Shown here one piece after another: positions 8,829 to 15,721 of a stretch of DNA of 43,370 nt. The notes below the pieces were generated by a model. It saw only the letters and a program-made list of their open reading frames with translations, had not been told where the DNA came from and did no database searches. The stretch spans positions 3,692 to 47,061 of the forward strand of contig DCHX01000011.1 of assembly GCA_002315685.1 (NCBI GenBank), given 5' to 3'. Positions within the stretch are counted from its first letter, which is position 1. Each line of letters starts with the position of its first letter. The translations under genes were made by a program, and so were the position numbers. The stretch comes from Ruminococcaceae bacterium UBA1741. GTDB lineage: Bacteria > Bacillota > Clostridia > Oscillospirales > Acutalibacteraceae.

Positions 8829-9848
8829 TTACCCGAAAATTGCTAAACCGAACATTATAATACAACCGATAAGTGTTATTGCCGAAAAGAGCAAAACAAC
8901 CGACTGTTCACTCCAACCCGACATTTCAAAATGGTGATGAAGCGGTGCCATCTTAAACAGTCTTTTCTTGGTTTTCTTGTAATATGCAACCTGCAACATA
9001 ACCGAAATTGCTTCAATAAAGTATAAGCAACCTGCAAAAATAAGCAAAACCGGACGGTCAATTCCAAATGACAGTGCCACTACCATTCCGCCTAAAAACA
9101 TTGAGCCGGTATCGCCCATAAACACCTTTGCGGGTTTTGCATTCCATATAATAAATCCGGCACAAGCACCTGCTAATGCAGCCGAAAGTACATTTGTCGA
9201 AAAGTTGAAAAGCTTACCTGCGACAAGCAAAAATGCACAAGAAACAACAAGTGTAACCGAAGATGCAAGTCCGTCAAGACCGTCAGTCAAATTAACCGCA
9301 TTTGTAAATCCGTATATAAAGAATAATGCAACAACCCAAAACAGTAATCCAAATCCACGACTTACATCAAGATCGCCTAAAAACGGAATATATGTTGTTT
9401 TCATACCTGCAAGATTAAGTGAAATTAAGTAACCTGCCGAAACCGCAAACTGTAAAAATGTTTTTTGTCTTGCGGTAAGACCTAAATTTCTTTTTTTTAC
9501 AACCTTAATATAGTCGTCAAAGAAGCCGATAGCGGCCATACAAAGCGCCATTACTATGCCCGAAATAAATACACCTAACCTATACTTGTCTTTAAGCTCG
9601 TTTGCAAAACTTCCGTTACTGATTGCAGAAACGGTGTATGTCAGCGCAAGTGCGACAATTACACCAGCTATCATCATAACTCCGCCCATAGTGGGTGTGC
9701 CTTGCTTATCTTTATGCCATTTAGGTCCTATATCGAGAATTGTTTGACCGAATTTTAACTTATGCAAAAACGGAATAACAATATAACCTAATAAAAATGT
9801 TATCAAAAATGAAATTACTGCCGCAATTATCGGTGTGATTATTTTCAC
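8829..9848 (-). CDS. mraY: Phospho-MurNAc-pentapeptide translocase MraY
   Basis: This 339-residue integral membrane enzyme transfers phospho-MurNAc-pentapeptide from the UDP precursor to undecaprenyl phosphate, forming lipid I. About ten membrane helices are seen. The catalytic Asp pair is in DDYIK (111-115), the conserved loop NLTDGLDGLA at 186-195, and the HHHFE segment lies near the C-terminus. I place the start at a GTG (9848) because GGAGGA lies seven bases before it. A longer in-frame ATG at 9881 would overlap murE by 14 bases and has no ribosome binding site. murF and murD, which often flank mraY, are not here. Confidence 0.95.
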   Translation of the reverse strand: MKIITPIIAAVISFLITFLLGYIVIPFLHKLKFGQTILDIGPKWHKDKQGTPTMGGVMMIAGVIVALALTYTVSAISNGSFANELKDKYRLGVFISGIVMALCMAAIGFFDDYIKVVKKRNLGLTARQKTFLQFAVSAGYLISLNLAGMKTTYIPFLGDLDVSRGFGLLFWVVALFFIYGFTNAVNLTDGLDGLASSVTLVVSCAFLLVAGKLFNFSTNVLSAALAGACAGFIIWNAKPAKVFMGDTGSMFLGGMVVALSFGIDRPVLLIFAGCLYFIEAISVMLQVAYYKKTKKRLFKMAPLHHHFEMSGWSEQSVVLLFSAITLIGCIIMFGLAIFG

Positions 9849-9867
9849 AACTATTCCTCCAAACAAT

Positions 9868-11292
9868 TTAAGAATTTTCAAGTGCCTTTGCTACAACTTC
9901 TCTTTCATCAAGATGAATTGTGCCTGTATTTAATATTTGATATGTTTCGTGTCCTTTACCCGCTAAAACTATTATATCGCCTTTTGTGGCAATACTTACC
10001 GCATAATTTATAGCATCTATTCTGTTTTCAATGACCTTTATCGGAACATTTGAGCCTTTTGTGCCTTCAAGAATATCATCAATTATAGCAGTAGGGTTTT
10101 CACTTCGGGGATTATCGCTTGTAACTATAACAAAATCGGCATTGTGAATAGCAACACTGCCCATAATCGGTCGTTTTGTTTTATCACGGTCTCCGCCGCA
10201 ACCGAATAGAACTATAAGTCTGTTCTTTTCACATTCCTTAAATGTATTAAGAATATTTTTAAGTCCGTCCGGGGTATGAGCATAGTCAATAATAATTGTA
10301 TAGTCTTTATTTGTAGGTACTACCTCTGCTCTGCCCTTAACACCCGACATTTCAAAAAGTCCCTTTGAAATATCGTCAATGCCGATTCCCAAAGCAAGAG
10401 CGCAGACAGCAACAGCCAAGGAATTATAAACCGTAAATTTACCGCCGATTTTTACACAAATATGATTTATAGAGCTATCGCTTACTAATTCATAATTTAT
10501 TTCGGCAGGTTTATATTTAACACCTTTTGCACTGTAATCGGCGTCATTTCCCAATGAATATGTGATTATCTTGCAGGAAAGTCCTTCCGTTAGCATTGAT
10601 GCGTACTCGTCATCTTTATTTATGACAGCGGTCTTACACATTGTAAATAGCCTTTTCTTGCAGGAAAGATAGTTTTCCATTGTTTTGTGGTAATCAAGAT
10701 GGTCTTGTGTAAGATTAGTAAAAATTGCGGTTTCAAACTGAATACCGTAAATTCTCTCTTGGTCTAATGCGTGGGACGATACCTCCATAACAACAAAATC
10801 GCAACCGTCCGCCACCATATCGGCAAAAAGTCTGTTTATTTCATAAGTACCCGGGGTGGTATTTTTGCTTTCTATTACTTTCTCGCCGACCATATTTTGA
10901 ATTGTGCCTATCAGACCTACCTTATGACCTGCACTTTCAAGAATGCTTTTAAGCATATAGGTAACGGATGTTTTTCCGTTTGTGCCGGTAACACCCACAA
11001 CCCGAAGCTTTTTCGAGGGATTCCCAAACCATATTGCACACATATTCGCAAAAATTTCCCGTGTGTTCGGTAAAACAATTTGATTATCAAGTCCTAAATC
11101 CCGTTCACAAATAATTACAGAGGCTTTTTTATCGTATGCATCTTGTGCAAAAGCATGACCGTCAACTACTGCTCCGTTAATACAAACAAAAGCATAGCCC
11201 TCTTTTACCTCTTTTGAATTTGATGTGATTCCGAATATTTCTTTAAGTGAAAATTCTCCGTCATAATTAGGGATTAGTTCTTTAAGTAACAT
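9868..11292 (-). CDS. murE: UDP-MurNAc-tripeptide ligase MurE, meso-DAP type
   Basis: This 474-residue cytoplasmic ATP-dependent ligase adds the third amino acid of the stem peptide. The P-loop is GTNGKT (103-108), and the carbamylated-lysine region lies near 215-225. DNPR (393-396) is the known signature of meso-diaminopimelate-specific MurE, so the cell wall is probably A1gamma type with mDAP. The start at 11292 has AAAGGAG seven bases upstream. The longer open frame (to 11406) would run into the preceding PBP gene and lacks support. It is followed by mraY with a 19-base gap. Confidence 0.97.
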   Translation of the reverse strand: MLLKELIPNYDGEFSLKEIFGITSNSKEVKEGYAFVCINGAVVDGHAFAQDAYDKKASVIICERDLGLDNQIVLPNTREIFANMCAIWFGNPSKKLRVVGVTGTNGKTSVTYMLKSILESAGHKVGLIGTIQNMVGEKVIESKNTTPGTYEINRLFADMVADGCDFVVMEVSSHALDQERIYGIQFETAIFTNLTQDHLDYHKTMENYLSCKKRLFTMCKTAVINKDDEYASMLTEGLSCKIITYSLGNDADYSAKGVKYKPAEINYELVSDSSINHICVKIGGKFTVYNSLAVAVCALALGIGIDDISKGLFEMSGVKGRAEVVPTNKDYTIIIDYAHTPDGLKNILNTFKECEKNRLIVLFGCGGDRDKTKRPIMGSVAIHNADFVIVTSDNPRSENPTAIIDDILEGTKGSNVPIKVIENRIDAINYAVSIATKGDIIVLAGKGHETYQILNTGTIHLDEREVVAKALENS

Positions 11293-11308
11293 AGTTTCTC
11301 CTTTTGCG

Positions 11309-13558
11309 CTAATTCGTCGCAATATCGGCAGTCCCTTCATCTCTGAAAGAAACTTCAACCACAGTTCCGTTCGGCACCGAAGTACCGGCAGGAACACTTT
11401 GAGCATAAGATTTAATATCGCTAAGTGAAGTATTACCTACAAATTCAATGTTTATTCCGGACTTTGTAGCGATGCTATTCGCTTCACTTGCGGTAAGTCC
11501 TATCATATTCGGAACGGTTACATTTTCCGTTTCACTGTCTTCGGTATATAGTATTACTCTACCGCTGTTGTTTATTGATGCACCGGCGGTGGGGAGTTGT
11601 TTTACAATCTTTTCTCCCGAGCCTACAATTTTATAAGAAATACCAAGTGAAGACATCTTATCACGGGCATCGGCAATCGCAAAATCAGTAACATCGGGAA
11701 CCGTTACAGAAAGCTTTTTAAGCTCTTCGGCAGAGTATTGAGGCTCGTGTCCTAAATACGGGAGAATATCCTTCATAATTTTAGAGCCGACAGGTGCCGA
11801 AATCGCACCGCCGTAATATCTTCCCGACATAGGCTCGTCAAGCATTACAAATACGGCTATATCGGGGTCGTTTATAGGTGCCACACCGACATAAGAGCCT
11901 ATATACAACGCACTTTGACCGGTTGAAAGTATTTTTGAAATCTTTTGTGATGTACCGGTCTTACCGCCTACCCTATAACCCGCAACTATACCGTTTTTAG
12001 CACCGTTTTGGATTACATATTCCATAAAGGTTTTAAGGCTTTCGGAGGTCGTAGAAGAAACAACCTGTCTTTTATAAGATGTAGATGTTGTTTTTACAAC
12101 ATTTCCGTCGCTGTCAATTATTTTTTTGCAAACATGGGGTTGCACTAAATATCCGCCGTTTACAGCAGCCGCCGCAATAGAAATCATATGAAGCGGAGTA
12201 ATGTTAAAGGTTTGACCGAATGATGAAGAAGCAAGCTCGGTAGGTCCCATTTTATCAAGAGTATGGTAGTTAGGCAACGCTTCACCGGGTAGGTCAATTC
12301 CTATCTTTTCGGTAAGACCGAATGCCTTAAAATACTTCGAAAATGTATTCGCACCTACGAGCTGACCTATTTGAATGAATGCCGGGTTACAAGAATTTGA
12401 CATCGCTTGTGCTAATGTCTGAACACCGTGTCCCGAGGCTTTATGACAGTGGTATGTATTACCCGCAACCATATAAGTATAGTTACAACCGAAAGTGCTG
12501 TTCGGACTCACAACTCCCTCTTCAAGAGCCGTAGCCGCAGTAAATATTTTGAATACCGAACCCGGTTCATAAGTATCCGAAACCGCTTTGTTTCTCCATT
12601 GGCGATTAAGAAGCTCGGTACGAAGCTTACTTTTTTCTTCTTCATTTGTAACGCCATTTAGTTTATTAGTGTCTTCAACCGAAAGTGTGAAAGGCTCATT
12701 CGGGTTAAAATCTCCGCTAACCGCCATAGCCAAAATTTCACCGGTGTTTACATTCATAACAATAGCGGCACCGCGTTCGGCAACCTGCTCCTCGGCAACA
12801 GCATCATCAAGATATTTTTCGGCAGTATATTGGATATACGAATCAATAGTAGTTACAATGCTGTTTCCCTTTTTAGCCTCTTCAAGCATTTGATATGTGA
12901 AAGGCATATCGGTACCCTTTGCGTTTTTAGCGGCAACCACACGGCCGGAAACACCGGTAAGTTCATTATCGTAATAGCTTTCAAGCCCTGCAAGTCCTTG
13001 GTCATCATCGCCCACAAAGCCTAAAACCGTTGATGCCAACGAATCGTTGGGATAATAACGCTTTGTTGTAGTATCAAGACCGATATAATTTGATAATTTA
13101 AGGTCCTTATTATCGGTTATAAATTCCCTTACCTTATCGGCAACTGTTTTATCAATTTTTTTCTTAATAATTACATAATAAGAATCGGTTTTTGATTTTT
13201 TTAATATATCCTCTCTTTCAAGCCCTAAAATTTCCGATAGTCCTTCGGCAATTTTATTTCTTACCTTATCGGCCTTTTTATCAGACAGTTTCTTAAAGCC
13301 GTTAGGAGTGATATATACAGTCCACGCAGGCGAAGATGTTGCAAGTGTTTTCATATTGCAATCTAAAATATCGCCTCTCGGAGCCGAAATCAAAGTATCA
13401 TACAACTGCTGCTGCGAAGCCATAGTTTGATATTTCTCGCCCTTGAAAATCATTATGTTTATCAAACTGCCGATAGATACACAAACCATAAGGAGAATAA
13501 CAAAAATCATTATGACACGAGTTCTTATTAGCATATTTTTCGTAGGTCTAAGCGACAT
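11309..13558 (-). CDS. Class B penicillin-binding protein with PASTA domains (FtsI/PBP2B/SpoVD type)
   Basis: This 749-residue transpeptidase cross-links septal peptidoglycan outside the membrane. One N-terminal membrane anchor (about 12-37) precedes a dimerisation/pedestal domain with the class B motif RGDILD (61-66). The transpeptidase domain carries the active-site S334-V-F-K337, S389-C-N391 and K533-T-G triads. Two C-terminal PASTA repeats follow (about 618-676 and 680-745). Start ATG at 13558 follows AAGGAG. In Bacillus this locus holds both PBP2B (vegetative) and SpoVD (spore cortex). Here only one gene is present, so vegetative division is the likely role but SpoVD-like function is possible. 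It is the expected partner of the FtsW in the cluster. Confidence 0.93.
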   Translation of the reverse strand: MSLRPTKNMLIRTRVIMIFVILLMVCVSIGSLINIMIFKGEKYQTMASQQQLYDTLISAPRGDILDCNMKTLATSSPAWTVYITPNGFKKLSDKKADKVRNKIAEGLSEILGLEREDILKKSKTDSYYVIIKKKIDKTVADKVREFITDNKDLKLSNYIGLDTTTKRYYPNDSLASTVLGFVGDDDQGLAGLESYYDNELTGVSGRVVAAKNAKGTDMPFTYQMLEEAKKGNSIVTTIDSYIQYTAEKYLDDAVAEEQVAERGAAIVMNVNTGEILAMAVSGDFNPNEPFTLSVEDTNKLNGVTNEEEKSKLRTELLNRQWRNKAVSDTYEPGSVFKIFTAATALEEGVVSPNSTFGCNYTYMVAGNTYHCHKASGHGVQTLAQAMSNSCNPAFIQIGQLVGANTFSKYFKAFGLTEKIGIDLPGEALPNYHTLDKMGPTELASSSFGQTFNITPLHMISIAAAAVNGGYLVQPHVCKKIIDSDGNVVKTTSTSYKRQVVSSTTSESLKTFMEYVIQNGAKNGIVAGYRVGGKTGTSQKISKILSTGQSALYIGSYVGVAPINDPDIAVFVMLDEPMSGRYYGGAISAPVGSKIMKDILPYLGHEPQYSAEELKKLSVTVPDVTDFAIADARDKMSSLGISYKIVGSGEKIVKQLPTAGASINNSGRVILYTEDSETENVTVPNMIGLTASEANSIATKSGINIEFVGNTSLSDIKSYAQSVPAGTSVPNGTVVEVSFRDEGTADIATN

Positions 13559-13583
13559 AGTAACTCTCCTTATAAAATAGGGT

Positions 13584-13615
13584 AAAACGAGAGCCAAGTA
13601 TTATCTTAACTCTCG
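13584..13615 (-). terminator. Possible attenuator hairpin between ftsL and pbpB
   Basis: In the minus-strand transcript ACGAGAGUUAAG pairs over 12 bp (two G-U pairs) with CUUGGCUCUCGU around a 6-base AUAAUA loop (13587-13615 including flanks). UUUUACCC follows. On the plus strand the two wobble positions become A-C mismatches, so the structure favours the minus-strand RNA. It may terminate part of the transcripts or stabilise RNA ends inside the operon. Confidence 0.5.
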
Positions 13616-13660
13616 TGCTTTTATTTTAATGTATATTAGCCGTAAATTCAATCTATGAAT

Positions 13661-14125
13661 TTATTTATTATTCGAGGCAACGGCGTTTCCATCGCCTTTT
13701 GATGCGGTGTTTTGGTCATTTATTCTTAAATATTTGACTTGGGATTTGTCCTTCTTCTGCATTCCCATTTCGGTAGCTTCAAGCTCAATATTTGAATAAG
13801 ATATTCTTCTTTCAAACTCAACCTCTAAACTTGTCTTTTCGCTTTCAAGCTCTTGTATTTTTGTTTTAGTTTGATTGATTTCGGCGTTTACCTCGTTTAT
13901 TTGTAATCTTAAAAAGATGTTTCCGCAAAGCATAGCGAGTACCACAAAGGCAGACATAACGGCAAAAGCAGATACAGACATATTTTTAGTTGCTTTTCTC
14001 GCCTTACTGCGAACCTTTTGATTGGGAAGCTTTACAATATTGTCTTTTTGTTCACGTTTTGGCTTTGGCATAAACATATCAAAATCATAAGCCAAACTGT
14101 CATTGTAATACTTCAAATTATCCAT
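13661..14125 (-). CDS. ftsL: FtsL-like septum protein
   Basis: This 154-residue bitopic protein has a basic cytoplasmic N-terminus (residues about 19-47) and one membrane helix (about 50-72). An extracellular leucine-zipper-like coiled coil follows (about 74-115), with a low-complexity tail. This is the FtsL/DivIC layout, and the gene sits between rsmH and the PBP gene exactly where ftsL lies in Firmicutes. FtsL, FtsQ/DivIB and DivIC form the complex that activates FtsW and its PBP. Sequence alone would not separate FtsL from DivIC, so position decides. AAGGGATG before the ATG supports the start. Confidence 0.85.
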   Translation of the reverse strand: MDNLKYYNDSLAYDFDMFMPKPKREQKDNIVKLPNQKVRSKARKATKNMSVSAFAVMSAFVVLAMLCGNIFLRLQINEVNAEINQTKTKIQELESEKTSLEVEFERRISYSNIELEATEMGMQKKDKSQVKYLRINDQNTASKGDGNAVASNNK

Positions 14126-14140
14126 GCTTTTTTACATCCC

Positions 14141-15064
14141 TTACACAATTTTTATTATACTTCTGAGCTTTGCGCTGCGACTTCTTTTATTCTCGTTTAG
14201 TTCTTCGTTACTTGCCGTAATGCCCTTTCTGTTTACAAGCTTTCCTCTCGGTGTTTTTCCGCAAACACAAATCGGAATATCAGGCGGACAAGTGCAACCT
14301 GTGGCATATTCTTTGAATTTTTGTTTTACTATTCTATCTTCAAGTGAATGGAAGGTAATAATTGAAAGGACGCCGTCCTTATTCAAAAGCTCAAAGGCTT
14401 TATCAAGAGCAATTTTTAAGCTTTCAAGTTCGCCGTTTACTTCAATTCTTATAGCTTGAAAACACTTTCTTGCAGGATGACCTTCACGCCTATATGACGC
14501 CGGAACGGAATCGGAAATTATATCGGCAAGCTCTAATGTTGTATTTATCGGCGAATTTTCTCTTGCCTTTACTATTTCTCCTGCTATCCTGTAAGCGAAT
14601 TTCTCCTCACCGTAATCTCTGAAAATTCTTGTAAGCTCATCACGGGAGTAATTATTAACAATATCTTTTGCACTTATTCCCTCTTTGCTCATTCGCATAT
14701 CAAGGGGTGCATCCTTATGATAGGAAAATCCTCTCTCGGCGGTATCAAGTTGATATGAGGAAACACCTAAATCAAGCATTATACCGTCAACGCCGAAAAC
14801 ATTAAGCTTTGAAAGCTCGGTGTCCATACTGTCAAAATTACTGTGAATTACCGTAGCATTTAGACCGCTTAACCTTTCGGTAGCTATCTTAACCGCATCG
14901 GGATCACGGTCAAAGGCATAAAGTCTTCCGCTTTTTAACCTTTTTGCAATTTCAAACGAATGTCCCGCACCACCGGCGGTACCGTCCACATAAATTCCGT
15001 CAGGCTTTATATTAAGCGAATCAACAGTTTCAAAAAGTAAAACCGATTTATGATTAAATTCCAT
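14141..15064 (-). CDS. rsmH: 16S rRNA (cytosine-1402-N4)-methyltransferase RsmH
   Basis: This 307-residue SAM-dependent enzyme (formerly MraW) methylates N4 of C1402 in the ribosomal P site. The SAM-binding motif DGTAGGAGHS is at 27-36, and the family segments LDLGVSSYQLD and the C-terminal ITFHSLEDRIVK are clear. mraZ stops two bases before its ATG (TAATTATG), which indicates translational coupling. It is the second gene of the dcw operon, as in most bacteria. Confidence 0.97.
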   Translation of the reverse strand: MEFNHKSVLLFETVDSLNIKPDGIYVDGTAGGAGHSFEIAKRLKSGRLYAFDRDPDAVKIATERLSGLNATVIHSNFDSMDTELSKLNVFGVDGIMLDLGVSSYQLDTAERGFSYHKDAPLDMRMSKEGISAKDIVNNYSRDELTRIFRDYGEEKFAYRIAGEIVKARENSPINTTLELADIISDSVPASYRREGHPARKCFQAIRIEVNGELESLKIALDKAFELLNKDGVLSIITFHSLEDRIVKQKFKEYATGCTCPPDIPICVCGKTPRGKLVNRKGITASNEELNENKRSRSAKLRSIIKIV

Positions 15065-15066
15065 AA

Positions 15067-15492
15067 TTAAAATTCCAACGACGCACCGATTTCGGCAATA
15101 GACTCCGGCGTTTGCTTTGCATCTTCTTCAATCCAAAGGTCGTTATTCCAAATTTCAAGGTTTGAACCCATACCGATTAAGTGTGCCTCAGTTTCAAGCG
15201 AGGCATATTCACGAAGTACAGCCGGAATAAGTATTCTTCCCTGCGTATCAAATTCAACATTAAAAGCGCCGTCAAACAAAAAGCGTTTAAGAACACTCGA
15301 TTTTGCCTTCGGTAAGGATTCTATCTTTTCGACAAGTTCTTCCCAACGCTCCATAGAATAAACGCACAAGCAACGCTTTCCGTATATACCGCGACAAATT
15401 ATAAAGGTGTCGCCGAACTCATCACGAAGCTTTGAAGGTATGGCAAGCCTGCCTTTTTTGTCGATATTATGTTGATAACCGCCGTATAACAT
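15067..15492 (-). CDS. mraZ: Transcriptional regulator MraZ
   Basis: This 141-residue protein has two AbrB-like SpoVT/MraZ repeats, at about residues 5-55 (GRLAIPSKLRDEF) and 75-125 (GRILIPAVLREYA). In bacteria where it has been studied MraZ binds tandem short repeats upstream of its own operon and represses it. I chose the ATG at 15492. A GTG five codons earlier belongs to the ribosome binding site GAGGTGG. It is the first gene of the dcw operon and is preceded by repeats and a promoter that fit autoregulation. Confidence 0.95.
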   Translation of the reverse strand: MLYGGYQHNIDKKGRLAIPSKLRDEFGDTFIICRGIYGKRCLCVYSMERWEELVEKIESLPKAKSSVLKRFLFDGAFNVEFDTQGRILIPAVLREYASLETEAHLIGMGSNLEIWNNDLWIEEDAKQTPESIAEIGASLEF

Positions 15493-15498
15493 TACTTG

Positions 15499-15566
15499 CC
15501 ACCTCACTTATCCACTTTTTCCACACATTTATCCACATTTATGGAATTTCAATACACAATTCCACA
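15499..15566 (-). promoter_or_regulatory. Repeat array in the mraZ leader, candidate MraZ boxes
   Basis: On the minus strand the leader carries repeated GTGG cores: AAATGTGG, AAATGTGTGG, AAAAAGTGG and AAGTGAGG follow one another at about 9-13-base steps between 15499 and 15540, with a further GTGTGG at about 15562. They resemble the GTGG-type direct repeats bound by MraZ. Read on the plus strand the same bases give TTATCCACA (15529-15537), TTTTCCACA (15517-15525) and TTATCCACT (15508-15516), which match or nearly match the DnaA box. Confidence 0.55.
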
Positions 15567-15576
15567 CTTCGAGTAT

Positions 15577-15605
15577 AGTATAATACACAAAAGAGTAAAA
15601 ATCAA
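15577..15605 (-). promoter_or_regulatory. Sigma-A type promoter for the dcw operon
   Basis: On the minus strand: -35 TTGATT (15600-15605), 17-base spacer, -10 TATACT (15577-15582), about 85 bases before the mraZ ATG. The candidate MraZ boxes lie downstream of the -10. Confidence 0.75.
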
Positions 15606-15621
15606 GTATTTTTTCAAAAAA

Positions 15622-15653
15622 ATAAAAAATCTGCATTTTTTCGCAAATGCAGA
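15622..15653 (-). terminator. Second terminator after ispH-rpsA
   Basis: A 9-bp stem, TCTGCATTT (15645-15653 on the minus strand) with AAATGCAGA (15630-15638), and a short loop are followed by a long run of T on the minus strand. It stands 30 bases beyond the first terminator and insulates the dcw promoter from upstream transcription. Confidence 0.8.
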
Positions 15654-15674
15654 CTGTTTTTATCCTATATAAAC

Positions 15675-15700
15675 GCAAAAATCCCCTGTCGAACGACAGG
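15675..15700 (-). terminator. First terminator after ispH-rpsA
   Basis: A perfect 10-bp stem at 15681-15690 and 15695-15704 with a 4-base loop (sequence ATCCCCTGTC and its complement) is followed on the minus strand by TTTTTGCG. It lies just after the ispH-rpsA stop codon (15722). Confidence 0.88.
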
Positions 15701-15721
15701 GGATTTTAATACTTTTAATAA

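Noticed and set aside
15508..15537. Possible replication origin from the DnaA-box-like cluster
   Set aside because: No dnaA, dnaN, rpmH or AT-rich unwinding region is near. MraZ regulation is the simpler reading; kept only as a regulatory question.
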